Positions 1 through 7,953 of a DNA stretch of 64,000 nt are shown piece after piece. The notes under the pieces were generated by a model. That model was not told the origin of the DNA and did no database searches. It saw nothing but the letters and a program-made list of their open reading frames with translations. Source of the DNA: Pelomonas caseinilytica. Its GTDB lineage: Bacteria; Pseudomonadota; Gammaproteobacteria; Burkholderiales; Burkholderiaceae_C. The position numbers and the translations under genes were made by a program. Every line of letters begins with the position of its first letter. The stretch's first letter is position 1. The stretch covers positions 744,001 through 808,000 of the forward strand of contig NZ_JAJTWT010000001.1 of the NCBI RefSeq assembly GCF_021353235.1, given 5' to 3'.

Positions 1-2860
1 TGCCCTCGTAATACGCCGCCAGGTTGTAGGTGTGGGGCGGCACGCCGATGGCGACGTTGGCGCCCGACTGCTTGACCTTGGTGTAGTTGGCGCTGATGCC
101 GAATCCGGCCAGATACGAGGTCAGCACGTCGAGCGGCTGCTGCACCGTCAACTCCAGCCCCTTGATCTTCAGCGCGTCCGACGTGTTCTGCACCTGGGAC
201 AGCACGATGGGCAGGTTGTTGATGAGGGCCAGCTGGTCGGCCGGCGGCAGGGCGTCCAGGTCGGCCGGCACGGGCAGGCCGGCGGACTTGTAGAGGTTGG
301 TGCGCTGGTCGCGGGTCAGGCCATTGGTCCAGTTGATGTTGAACTGGTTGAGGTAGCTGAAGGGTACGTTGAAGGTGCGCGTCGCCGTGAAGCCGGTGAT
401 GCTCTTCTTGAACCAGGCCAGGGCCACATAGCCTTCACGCCCCGTGTACCACTCCAGGCCCAGGTCCGTGTTCTTGGACTGGTAGGGCTTGAGGTCGGGG
501 TTGGTCAGCGTGCCGTTCTGCGCCGAAGGGTCGCTGAAGCTGGCCGTCAGCGCCCGCAGCGAGGTCGGGTCGGCGCGCGTGATGGTCTTGGACATCGACG
601 CCCGGGCCACCACGTCGCGGCGCAGGTTGTAGGCCAGGCTGCCCGAGGGCAGGAAGTTGCTGTAGTTCGTGGTCGTGTAGCTCTCCACCACGGGCGTCGG
701 GTAGCGGCCGCCGTCCAGCAGCGTGGTGTTGCGCGGGTCGGCCGGCGTGCTCAACGAGGCGAAGGTCTGCTCCGTCGTCGCGTAGCGGGCGCCGGCGTTG
801 TAGCGCAGCTTGTTGCCGAAGACAGCGGCCTCGCCGTTCACCTCCGTGAAGATGGACGTGACCCTCTCCTGGAAGAAGCCGGGGTTCACGCCGGTGTTGG
901 TGCTGCCGATGCCGGGCACCGCGGTCTCGTGGGCGGCGGCGTAGTTGGCGTCCTTGGCGAAGCGCGCCCAGTCCAGCGCCACGAAGCCGCGCGGGTCGGG
1001 CGACAGGTAGCTCGGCACCGCCGAGTTCGGGATGGCCGAGCCGAGGTAGAGCAGCGGCGCCGTGGCACCGGCCGTGTAGCCTGTGCCATAACCGGGATAG
1101 TCGGCGGCGGCCGAGCCCGCGGCGCCGTTGCCGTTGCAGCCGTTCTTGTTGGTCGTGTTGGGCGCGGGCAGGAAGACGTTGAGGTTGCGCCCGCAGACGA
1201 TGTTGGACCAGTAGTTGTCGTTGTTCAGCGACTGGATGCGGCGCGAGACGCTGTCGTAGGCACCGCCGAACTTGATGTCGACGACGTCCGCATCGATGTC
1301 GATGGCGCCGCGCAGGCCTGAGGTGCGCACCTGGCGCTTCTCCTCCTGCACGTTGACGCGCCCGCCGTTCCAGCCGAAGGCGCTCGGCGTGTTGAGGATG
1401 TCGCTGGCGCCGGTCAGCGTGTTGGTGGCCTTGAGCACGGGCGTGCCGCTGGTGTTGTCGTACTCGGTCGTGATGCCCGAGCCCAGCACCGTCTGCACCA
1501 GCACGGTGGGCGACTGGCGGTGGAAGTCGCTGCGCGTCGCGTTGGCCTGCACGTCGACGCTGATGGCATCGGTGATCTTGAGCTTCACCCCCGGGTTGAA
1601 GCTGTGGAACTTGGTGTCCTCGGTGTAGGGCCGGTACTCGAGGAAATACTGCGAGTTGGCGAAGGTGCCCTTGGTGACGACGCAGCCATTGCTGCAGTCG
1701 CTGCGGTCCACCTGCATGTTGACGGGGATGGCCGAGCCGTTGCGGCCCACCCAGTTCATGTCGCTGCGTTCGAACTCGTTCTTCTTGTGGCCGTAGATGG
1801 TGTCCAGGAAGATCTGCACCGAGCTGTTGGGCCGCACCTCGAAGGAGAGGATGCCGTTCAGGCGGTCGCGGTTGCCCTCGGCCACCATGCTGCGGCCCAG
1901 CCGCGGGATGATGGCGTTGTCGATCTGCGTGATGGTGAGGCCAGGGTTGTGTGCCAGCAGGAAGGCCTCGTCGATGGTCGCGCCGGCCGTCAGCCCGTTG
2001 CCGGCGTTGGCGGGCACGGTGGCCGGGATGGTCCAGTTGCCGCCGCCCGTGCTGTTGCGCGTCGTGCTGCTGCTCTGCGAGGCCAGCAGGTTGGCGTTGG
2101 TCCAGCCGATGGACTCGAAGCCCGTCGTCTTGACCTTGTTCGTCGACCAGGCCACGCCGCCCAGCACGCCGAAGACGTTGTCCCAGGTGTTGCTGATCAG
2201 GGCCGAGCCGCGGTTGCCCCACTTGTCCGCCTGCTGGTTCTTGGTGCCGGTGAAGGTCAGCGCCGTGCGCAGGCCCTTGCGGTCGAAGGGCCGTGCGCTG
2301 CGCATGTCGACGATGCCGGCCGCCCCGCCTTCGATCATCGACGCCGTGGGGCTCTTGATGATCCTGACGTTGCTGAACAGCTCACCCGGCAGGAAGTCCA
2401 TGTCGACCTCCCGGTTGGCGCTGCCCGAGTCCACGCGGCCAGTGGAGGCCGACGCCACCGGCGCGCCATTCAGCAGGATGCGGGTGAAGTTGGTGCCTAG
2501 GCCGCGGATCTGGATCTGCAGGCCCTCGCCCGTGATCTCGCGGGTCAGCGTCACACCCGGCACGCGGGAGATGGACTCGGCGATGTTGCTGTCGGGGAAC
2601 TTGCCCATGTCCTCGGCGCTGATGGCATCGATGAAGCCGACCGACTCGCGCTTGGCATTGACCGAGCTCTGCAGTGACGCCCGGATGCCGGTCACCACCA
2701 CGGTTTCGAGCTTGTTGTCCTGCGCCGGCTGGCTGGCGGCGGCGGCCGGCACGGGCGCGGTCTGGGCGTAGGCCTGGGCGATCAGGCCGGCCAGCAAAGT
2801 CATGCCCAGGGTCAGCCGAGGACGGAGGCGGCCCATCGGCAGCCCGGAATTCCTGTTCAT
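1..2860 (-). CDS. TonB-dependent receptor, probable xylan-oligosaccharide importer (C-terminus beyond window)
   Basis: Outer-membrane active transporter. The ATG at 2860 follows a GGAG and opens a frame of about 953 residues that is still open at base 1. The N-terminus has a signal peptide (about residues 1-32, ending AQAYAQ). A plug domain follows, starting near ETVVVTGIRASLQSS and containing DSNIAESISRVPG and QIRGLGTNFTR, which is typical of the large receptors (800-1000 residues) common in Caulobacter and Xanthomonas carbohydrate uptake systems. The rest is beta-barrel-like sequence rich in Asn, Thr and aromatic residues. The substrate is inferred, not seen: the promoter carries a TGGTAGCGC site like the ones in front of the xylan genes, plus a palindrome shared with the neighbouring gntR. 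A long antisense open frame over this gene is a GC-skew shadow. Confidence 0.9.
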   Translation of the reverse strand, partial: MNRNSGLPMGRLRPRLTLGMTLLAGLIAQAYAQTAPVPAAAASQPAQDNKLETVVVTGIRASLQSSVNAKRESVGFIDAISAEDMGKFPDSNIAESISRVPGVTLTREITGEGLQIQIRGLGTNFTRILLNGAPVASASTGRVDSGSANREVDMDFLPGELFSNVRIIKSPTASMIEGGAAGIVDMRSARPFDRKGLRTALTFTGTKNQQADKWGNRGSALISNTWDNVFGVLGGVAWSTNKVKTTGFESIGWTNANLLASQSSSTTRNSTGGGNWTIPATVPANAGNGLTAGATIDEAFLLAHNPGLTITQIDNAIIPRLGRSMVAEGNRDRLNGILSFEVRPNSSVQIFLDTIYGHKKNEFERSDMNWVGRNGSAIPVNMQVDRSDCSNGCVVTKGTFANSQYFLEYRPYTEDTKFHSFNPGVKLKITDAISVDVQANATRSDFHRQSPTVLVQTVLGSGITTEYDNTSGTPVLKATNTLTGASDILNTPSAFGWNGGRVNVQEEKRQVRTSGLRGAIDIDADVVDIKFGGAYDSVSRRIQSLNNDNYWSNIVCGRNLNVFLPAPNTTNKNGCNGNGAAGSAAADYPGYGTGYTAGATAPLLYLGSAIPNSAVPSYLSPDPRGFVALDWARFAKDANYAAAHETAVPGIGSTNTGVNPGFFQERVTSIFTEVNGEAAVFGNKLRYNAGARYATTEQTFASLSTPADPRNTTLLDGGRYPTPVVESYTTTNYSNFLPSGSLAYNLRRDVVARASMSKTITRADPTSLRALTASFSDPSAQNGTLTNPDLKPYQSKNTDLGLEWYTGREGYVALAWFKKSITGFTATRTFNVPFSYLNQFNINWTNGLTRDQRTNLYKSAGLPVPADLDALPPADQLALINNLPIVLSQVQNTSDALKIKGLELTVQQPLDVLTSYLAGFGISANYTKVKQSGANVAIGVPPHTYNLAAYYEG

Positions 2861-2925
2861 CGAGAGTCTCCGTGTGTTCTTTGGTCTGGCGCCGCGACCG
2901 GTTCCATTCACCGACCACCAGAAAT

Positions 2926-2939
2926 TGGTAGCGCGCACA
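2926..2939. promoter_or_regulatory. Probable LacI-type operator upstream of the TonB receptor
   Basis: TGGTAGCGCGCACA lies 66 bp upstream of the receptor start. Its left half is identical to the operator at 17444-17457, and the flanks match too (AAAT before, CATTTGC after). Both sit at similar distances (66 and 55 bp) upstream of minus-strand genes. The right half departs from the palindrome, so this is a weaker match than the others. A still more degenerate GGGTAGCGCTCACA lies at 3049-3062. Confidence 0.5.
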
Positions 2940-2983
2940 TTTGCAATTTATGAGCCACCAGTTGCACCGTCAACGAGGGTGTG

Positions 2984-2999
2984 CACTAATGTATTAGTG
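2984..2999. promoter_or_regulatory. Perfect inverted repeat, probable GntR/FCD operator (receptor side)
   Basis: CACTAAT-GT-ATTAGTG is a perfect 7+7 palindrome with a 2-bp centre, unusually AT-rich for this region. It lies 124 bp upstream of the TonB receptor start. A degenerate copy with the same spacing sits at 3391-3406, just before the gntR gene. The pairing suggests one regulator controls both the receptor and itself. That the 3441-4118 GntR protein is the binder is inference. Confidence 0.6.
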
Positions 3000-3099
3000 G
3001 GGGTTGTCAGCCAGGAAAGCATGATTGAAGTCACGCTTGGCAAAGCATGGGTAGCGCTCACAATCAAGCGCCGGCCGAGGACTTTCCATGCACAGCCGC

Positions 3100-3341
3100 C
3101 AAGCCCTTGCGACGTCCGCGCTCAGCCCTTGCCCGGAAGGCTGGGCGTGCGCGGGCCGCCGTCAAGACGGCCCTAGAGGCAGAAGGGGCGCCCCGGGTGC
3201 AGCCCGCCCTTGCCGTGACGGAGCGTCGTCACTTCCCCGGCGCGGCATGCCCGCGCCGACCTGAGTCTCTGGTCGGACGCCCAGGCTGGTGGGCGTCCTG
3301 TCTCTTGCGGCGGCCCGCCTTGCGGAGCCGCCGTTTTTTTT
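3100..3341 (+). ncRNA. Candidate structured small RNA or leader, hairpin chain ending in a terminator
   Basis: No convincing protein gene lies between 2861 and 3440. From about 3100 the plus strand holds successive hairpins: 3158-3171 (GCCGT/ACGGC), 3215-3232 (GTGACG/CGTCAC), 3239-3257 (GGCGCGG/CCGCGCC), 3256-3276 (CCGACC/GGTCGG, competing with its neighbours) and 3275-3298 (nine perfect pairs, GGACGCCCA/TGGGCGTCC). They end at an intrinsic terminator. A terminator implies an upstream plus-strand transcript, and no plus-strand gene precedes it here. I do not recognise the family; it does not look like tmRNA, SRP RNA or RNase P RNA. No strong promoter was identified, so the 5' end is a guess. 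Confidence 0.35.
3308..3341 (+). terminator. Rho-independent terminator upstream of gntR
   Basis: The stem CGGCGGC (3308-3314) pairs with GCCGCCG (3327-3333) and is followed by eight T residues (3334-3341). It lies 100 bp upstream of the gntR start, so it would end an upstream plus-strand transcript and insulate gntR from it. Confidence 0.75.
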
Positions 3342-3390
3342 GACCGCCACCTGAGACCGCCCGCCAGGCGGATTCCCCCTGGTGGCTACG

Positions 3391-3406
3391 CACTGATGCA
3401 TTAGGG
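3391..3406. promoter_or_regulatory. Degenerate copy of the GntR/FCD palindrome (gntR side)
   Basis: CACTGAT-GC-ATTAGGG resembles the perfect palindrome at 2984-2999 with the same 7-2-7 geometry. It lies 35 bp upstream of the gntR start, where bound protein could block transcription, suggesting autoregulation. Confidence 0.5.
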
Positions 3407-3440
3407 CGCCAGTGGCAGAATTTCGCAGCCGGACCCGACG

Positions 3441-4118
3441 ATGAATGTCACGCTAGACCCCACGCGCCATGCGGCGCCCCAAGTCCTCGAAGCGCTGCGC
3501 GCGGCCATCATCTCCCTGGAGCTGGCCCCGGGCATCGCGCTGGATCGTGCCGACCTGGCCCAGCGCTTCGGCGTCAGCCAGACGCCGGTGCGAGACGCCC
3601 TCATCCGCCTCAGCGAGGAAGGGCTGGTCGTCGTGCGGGCCCAATACACGACCCAGGTCAGCCGCATCGACGTGCCGGCGGCCCGCGAAGCCCATTTCCT
3701 GCGGCGCTCCATCGAGATCGAGATCGCCCGGCAGCTCGCCATGGCCCACGACGAAGCCGTGATCGCCGAACTGCACACTCAGTTGGCGCGTCAGGCCGAG
3801 CTCGCCGCAAAAAAGGACTTCCTCGGTTTCATCGCCGCCGACAAGGAGTTCCACCGCCTGATGTACGTGGCCGCCGGCCTGCCGCGCCTGTGGTCCGTGG
3901 TCGTGCGCATGTCGGGCCACGTGGACCGCCTGCGCCTGCTGCACATCCCCACCGCCGGCAAGACCGAATCCATCCTCGGCGCCCACCGGGCCATCCTGCA
4001 GGCCATCGAGTCGAGCGACGCCGAGGCGGCCCAGCAGGCGGTGCGCGACCACCTCTCCGGCACGCTGGCGTCGGTGGAGGAGATCCAGCAGCGGTATCCG
4101 GAGTACCTCATCGTGTAG
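3441..4118 (+). CDS. GntR-family transcriptional regulator, FCD subfamily
   Basis: DNA-binding regulator of 225 residues. The N-terminal winged helix-turn-helix spans about residues 10-75 (DLAQRFGVSQTPVRDALIRL, then SEEGLV). The C-terminal all-helical FCD ligand domain contains the conserved acid and histidine positions (DKEFHRLMY, GHVDRLRLLH, AHRAILQAI, VRDHLSG) that usually bind a metal and an organic acid or sugar acid. It is transcribed away from the TonB receptor, and the 580-bp gap holds a pair of matching palindromes. It therefore probably controls the receptor and its own gene. The effector is unknown; a sugar acid or xylan breakdown product would fit the context. Confidence 0.9.
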   Translation: MNVTLDPTRHAAPQVLEALRAAIISLELAPGIALDRADLAQRFGVSQTPVRDALIRLSEEGLVVVRAQYTTQVSRIDVPAAREAHFLRRSIEIEIARQLAMAHDEAVIAELHTQLARQAELAAKKDFLGFIAADKEFHRLMYVAAGLPRLWSVVVRMSGHVDRLRLLHIPTAGKTESILGAHRAILQAIESSDAEAAQQAVRDHLSGTLASVEEIQQRYPEYLIV

Positions 4119-4316
4119 CGATGGCGTGCGGTCGCGTTGCGCGCCTGCGGCGGCGCGAGGCGGAACCGCGGCCCGGGGACGGCCCTCGGCCAGCGCCGGC
4201 AGGTTCAAGCGGATCGCGACGGCGGCGTCTCCGTGAATCCGCCTGACGAATCTTGTGAGTGCATGTCCGTCCAACGCCTGTCGGGTAGGCTGGCGGGACG
4301 AAACGATCTTCTCGCA

Positions 4317-4498
4317 ATGCAGATGGAAGCCACCGTCGTCATGTACCGGCCGACCGGCCCGGAAGAACTCGCGCTCGTTCAAGCGAGCGGCTTCAAACGC
4401 TGGCCGCCGCGCCTGCCAGATCAGCCGATCTTCTATCCGGTCACCAACGAGGAGTACGCCATCCAGATCGCGCGCGATTGGACGCGGGGCGACGCAAT
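4317..4498 (+). pseudogene. Truncated gene, N-terminal part of an ADP-ribosylation/crystallin J1-like small protein
   Basis: The translation starting MQMEATVVMYRPTG and running through GFKRWPPRLP, QPIFYPVTNEEYA and IQIARDW resembles the N-terminus of small (about 150-residue) proteins often annotated ADP-ribosylation/crystallin J1; this family assignment is from memory. The similarity stops near 4492 and the frame then runs into a large palindromic element. I found no sign of the missing C-terminal part downstream. This looks like a gene broken by insertion of the palindrome, or by deletion beside it. Alternative upstream start: ATG 4263. Confidence 0.55.
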
Positions 4499-4700
4499 TG
4501 CTACGTGTCCCCCGGGCCGCTACGCGTCCCTCCTCCTTTACCTTCGCAATTGCGCTCCCCCGCATCCCACTGCGGCACTGTTGGGTTTCCTCGACGAACA
4601 GGCCGGGCGTTGCGCAAGCGGGCAGTGGGGTGGGCCTGATGCGCAAGTAAAGGAGGAGGGCCGCGTAGCGGACCGGGGGACATGGAGCATCAGGCCCGCC
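4494..4700. repeat. Large imperfect palindromic element (MITE- or REP-like)
   Basis: The left arm at 4507-4541 and right arm at 4647-4681 are inverted repeats matching at 33 of 35 positions (both contain CGCTACGCG and CCCTCCTCCTTTAC). They enclose about 105 bp. A second inverted pair links GGGCCTGATG (4632-4641) to CATCAGGCCC (4688-4697), and GCAATTGC palindromes flank the left arm. No transposase is encoded. The structure resembles a non-autonomous mobile palindrome and sits exactly where the preceding gene is cut off. Confidence 0.6.
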
Positions 4701-5155
4701 CCGCTGCCCGCGCCCATCCCGACGGAAAGTCCGCTTCGGGTGGCATAGAGCCCGCAGCGCACGACCTGCGCCAACGTCGGGTGTTTCCAGCGTCGAACTT
4801 GGTGGAGGCGAATGTCCCAGATGGGTCGACAAGCGCCTGCAAGACCAGACCTCTTGCGAACCACATCCCTCCCACCACGGTTGCCTGAGCCGTACACCGA
4901 GAGCCTTCGGCTGGCGGATGACGATGTCCCGTTGGAGGGCTCCTCGGGTGACCGAGACCCGCGTCCGCACACCCCAGCGGCAGCCTGCTGCCCCCTCATC
5001 CAAACGGATGCCCCCACCCCATCCGTCTGTCGGCTGGGCAGCGCGGGGCGCGCTTCCTAGACTGCCCTGAAACGGGCGGACTGCGAGCTGGCCTAAGCCG
5101 CTGACGCGGCGGATGGGCGGCCGGCCCGGTTCCCCGGTTGGAGAGGGAGATTCCC
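4701..5155. other. Gap of about 450 bp with no recognisable gene
   Basis: Several frames stay open because of the high GC content, but none has a convincing start, a recognisable motif or a sensible neighbour relation. The stretch may be residue of the element to its left or of the gene it destroyed. The last 20 bp hold the ribosome-binding site of the phospholipase-like gene. Confidence 0.5.
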
Positions 5156-7240
5156 ATGCTGACTTCGAAGATCCGGCGCCTGGCGGCGCTGCTGGCGGTG
5201 CTGTGCTGCCAGCTCCCCGCGCTGGCCCATGACGACGGCGCCTACTGGCACGACACCGGCGCCACCGCGAAAAACCCGCAGTGGATGCTGACCCTGGGCG
5301 CGGCGAAGAAGCTCACTGAGCTGTCGCTGCCGGGCACGCACGACAGCGGCACCTTCCCGGGCACCGGCGGCGACATCGCGCGCACTCAGACCATGACCAT
5401 CCGCGAGCAGTTGGACTCGGGCATCCGCTACCTCGACATCCGGCTCAAGTACTACGACCGCGTCGCGCTGCGCAACTGCAACGACGGCTACAAGTCGGCG
5501 AACTGCGAGATGCTGGTGTTCCACGGCGGCGTGGACATGTTCCTGCCCTTCGAGAGCGGCGTGCTCAAGCCGGTGATCTCCTTCCTAAGGGACAACCCGT
5601 CGGAGCTGGTCCTCATGCGCGTCGCCCGCGAGCCCGCGGACTGCGACTGCAACCCCGGCGAGGTGCTGGACGCGCTGCTGGAGAAGGAGGCGGTGATCAA
5701 CGGCGTGGGCACCGGGCAGAAGTACGCGGACTACCTGCTGCGCAGCAGCTGCCCCGGGCCCGAGGCCCTGACGCTGGGCCCCGTGCGCCCTGCCAACGCC
5801 AAGCCCGACCCGCAATCCTGCGACGCGCGCGGCAAGCTGCTGGTGCTGGACCAGTACCTGAACTTCAAGCTGTCCGCCAACCACTACTACCGCCATAACG
5901 GCATGGTGAACTACACGGCGCCGACGTTCGAGACGCTGCGCACCAACTTCGACCTCTATGACCGGCTGTGGCTTCCGATCAAGAAGCAGCTCGCAGACGC
6001 GGCCCACAACACCGGCACGACGGATTTCTACATCAACGGCATCAGCGGCTCGGTGGGCGGCTTCCCGTACTTCTTCGCGAGCGGCCACTCCAACTCCGCG
6101 ACGGGCGCCCCGCGACTGTCCACCGGCCTGGTGGACGGCGTGACCGCCGATGCGTCGACCTACCCCGACTTTCCGCGCACCAACTGCGCCCTGGGCCTGT
6201 GCACCATCTCCTTCGAGGGCATGAACACACTCGTGGCCGACTACGTGATGCGCCCGGAGTTCCACATGGCCAACAGCCGCATCGGGCTGGTGACGGCGGA
6301 CTTCCCCGGCTGGCGCTTCATCATGGCCGTGGCCAGCGTGAATGCGGGCGTCAGCTTCGGCCGCCCGAGCTTCGCCTACACCCTGGCGACGTCCGATGGC
6401 CGCGCCTACGTCCCCGGCACCTGGACCAACCGCCAGGTCGTCATCACGCCGCTGTGCGACGTCGCCTGCGTCGGCAACCGCGCGACCGTGTCCGATGACT
6501 TCCCGAACGGCTTCCCCTACACGATGTCCGGCGGCGGCCACAGCGTCAGCTTCACCGCCAGCCCCGTGCGCGTGGACATGAAGCCGCCCACCATCACCGC
6601 GGCCGCGACGACGCCGCCCGGCCCGCAGGGCTGGTACACCGGCAACGTGACCGTGCACTTCAACTGCGCGGACACGGGCGGCTCCGGCATCGCGTCCTGC
6701 CCCGGCGACCTGGTGCTGAGCAAGGAAGGCGCGCAGAACTCCGGCCTGCAGTACGCCGTGGACGTGGCCGGCAACAAGAGCAACGCCGCCAACACCGTCA
6801 ACGTCAAGATCGACAAGACGCCGCCCGCCGTCGTCTACAAGGGCAACCTCGGCGCCTACTCGCCGGGCCAGACCGTGGACATCAGCTGCGAAGCCATGGA
6901 CAAGGAGTCCGGCGTCGCGTCCACCACTTGCGCGAACATCCACGGCCTGGCGTCGACCTTCGGCCCCGGCAGCCACCGCTACAGCGCCACGGCCACCGAC
7001 GTGGCCGGCAATACCGGCACGGGCACCACCACCTTCACCGTCGTGGCGCTGCCGGGCGACGTGAACTTCGACGGCGCCATCGACTGCCGCGACCAGGTCA
7101 TCGTGAAAGCCTCCTTCGGCAAGCGCGCCGGCATGGCCGGCTTCGACGCGCGGGCCGACATCAACGGCGACGGTGTGGTCGACATCCGCGACCTGGCCTT
7201 CATCGCGCAGAAGCTGCCGGCCGGCACCACCTGCCCCTGA
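5156..7240 (+). CDS. Secreted PI-PLC-like phosphodiesterase with C-terminal dockerin
   Basis: The ATG at 5156 follows GGAGAGGGAGA, giving 694 residues. Residues 1-24 are a signal peptide (ends PALAHD). A phosphatidylinositol-specific phospholipase C X domain follows, with the two catalytic histidines in PGTHDSGTF (His62) and VFHGGVDMF (His123), plus QLDSGIRYLDIRL. The middle (about 480-630) looks like two bacterial Ig-like/sialidase-type repeats (GWYTGNVTVHFNC, then DISCEAMDKESG). The last 60 residues form a duplicated calcium-binding dockerin type I: DVNFDGAIDCRD and DINGDGVVDIRD. The next gene, 34 bp downstream, encodes a cohesin domain, the normal partner of a dockerin. The substrate (phosphoinositide, GPI anchor or other phosphodiester) cannot be told from sequence. 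Confidence 0.85.
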   Translation: MLTSKIRRLAALLAVLCCQLPALAHDDGAYWHDTGATAKNPQWMLTLGAAKKLTELSLPGTHDSGTFPGTGGDIARTQTMTIREQLDSGIRYLDIRLKYYDRVALRNCNDGYKSANCEMLVFHGGVDMFLPFESGVLKPVISFLRDNPSELVLMRVAREPADCDCNPGEVLDALLEKEAVINGVGTGQKYADYLLRSSCPGPEALTLGPVRPANAKPDPQSCDARGKLLVLDQYLNFKLSANHYYRHNGMVNYTAPTFETLRTNFDLYDRLWLPIKKQLADAAHNTGTTDFYINGISGSVGGFPYFFASGHSNSATGAPRLSTGLVDGVTADASTYPDFPRTNCALGLCTISFEGMNTLVADYVMRPEFHMANSRIGLVTADFPGWRFIMAVASVNAGVSFGRPSFAYTLATSDGRAYVPGTWTNRQVVITPLCDVACVGNRATVSDDFPNGFPYTMSGGGHSVSFTASPVRVDMKPPTITAAATTPPGPQGWYTGNVTVHFNCADTGGSGIASCPGDLVLSKEGAQNSGLQYAVDVAGNKSNAANTVNVKIDKTPPAVVYKGNLGAYSPGQTVDISCEAMDKESGVASTTCANIHGLASTFGPGSHRYSATATDVAGNTGTGTTTFTVVALPGDVNFDGAIDCRDQVIVKASFGKRAGMAGFDARADINGDGVVDIRDLAFIAQKLPAGTTCP

Positions 7241-7274
7241 GCCACCCCCGTCCAAGGAAATCAAGGAGAGACCC

Positions 7275-7847
7275 ATGAAGATGACCCGACTTGCCTGCCT
7301 GTGCAGCGCGGTGCTCGCGCTGCTGGCCGAGCCCGCGGCGGCCACCACCCTGTCCTTCGCCACGCCAGCCACCGCCGTGCCGGTGGGCCAGGCCTTCACG
7401 CTGGACGTGCTCGTCACGGACGCGGCGGACCTGTACGCCTTCCAGTTCGACATCGCCTTCGACCCCACCCTCGTGCAGGCCACCGGGGTGCAGGAAGGCG
7501 GCTTCCTGTCCGCGGGCGGCGCCACCTCCTTCCTGCCCGGCAGCATCGACAACCTCGTCGGCACCGTGTCGTTCACCGCCGGCACCCTCACCGGCCCCGG
7601 GCCCGGCGCCACGGGCAACGGCGTGGTGGCGCACCTGTCGTTCCAGGCCCTGGCGCCGGGGCAAGGGGCCCTGTCGTTCGGCAACGTCGTGCTGCTGGAT
7701 TCGGCGCTGGGCGAGATTCCTACCAGCACCCTCGCCGGCAGCCTCACCGTTGCCGCCGTGCCGGAGCCGGCGTCGGCGGCGCTGCTGTCGCTGGGCCTGG
7801 CCGGGCTCGCCGCAGGCCTGCGCCGGCGGCCGCGATTCGGCTGTTGA
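7275..7847 (+). CDS. Cohesin-domain protein with PEP-CTERM sorting signal
   Basis: A protein of 190 residues whose ATG at 7275 follows AAGGAGAG. Residues 1-23 are a signal peptide (ends AAAT). The body is a cohesin-type beta-sandwich: VPVGQAFTLDVLVTDA, LYAFQFDIAFDPTLVQ, GTVSFTAGTLTG and GVVAHLSFQAL are characteristic strands. The C-terminus has VPEPASAALLSLGL, a hydrophobic helix and RRRPR, which is the PEP-CTERM signal recognised by exosortase. It would be exported and attached or secreted in an exosortase-dependent way. It lies 34 bp behind the dockerin enzyme on the same strand and is almost surely co-transcribed with it. No exosortase gene is in the window. Cohesin and PEP-CTERM calls are both firm; physical pairing with the dockerin is inference. 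Confidence 0.85.
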   Translation: MKMTRLACLCSAVLALLAEPAAATTLSFATPATAVPVGQAFTLDVLVTDAADLYAFQFDIAFDPTLVQATGVQEGGFLSAGGATSFLPGSIDNLVGTVSFTAGTLTGPGPGATGNGVVAHLSFQALAPGQGALSFGNVVLLDSALGEIPTSTLAGSLTVAAVPEPASAALLSLGLAGLAAGLRRRPRFGC

Positions 7848-7953
7848 CCCGCATCGGCCCTGCCGGGGGCATACGAGGCATACGGCGACACACGGCTTCC
7901 CGCCGGACCGGGGAGCGGCCGGAACGGGTCATTTGGCGGCATGATTCGCGGCC

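Noticed and set aside
435-2222. Long open frame of 595 codons in another minus-strand frame inside the first TonB receptor
   Set aside because: Composition is dominated by Arg, Gln, His and Gly with no domain; it overlaps a clear receptor gene and is a product of high GC content.
3047-3343. Plus-strand frame of 98 codons over the hairpin chain
   Set aside because: Arg/Pro/Ala-rich, runs through the terminator stem and has no ribosome-binding site; a structured RNA explains the region better.
4501-5017. Several minus-strand frames over the palindromic element and the following gap
   Set aside because: They have no start signals and their sequence is set by the inverted repeat arms; no family recognised.
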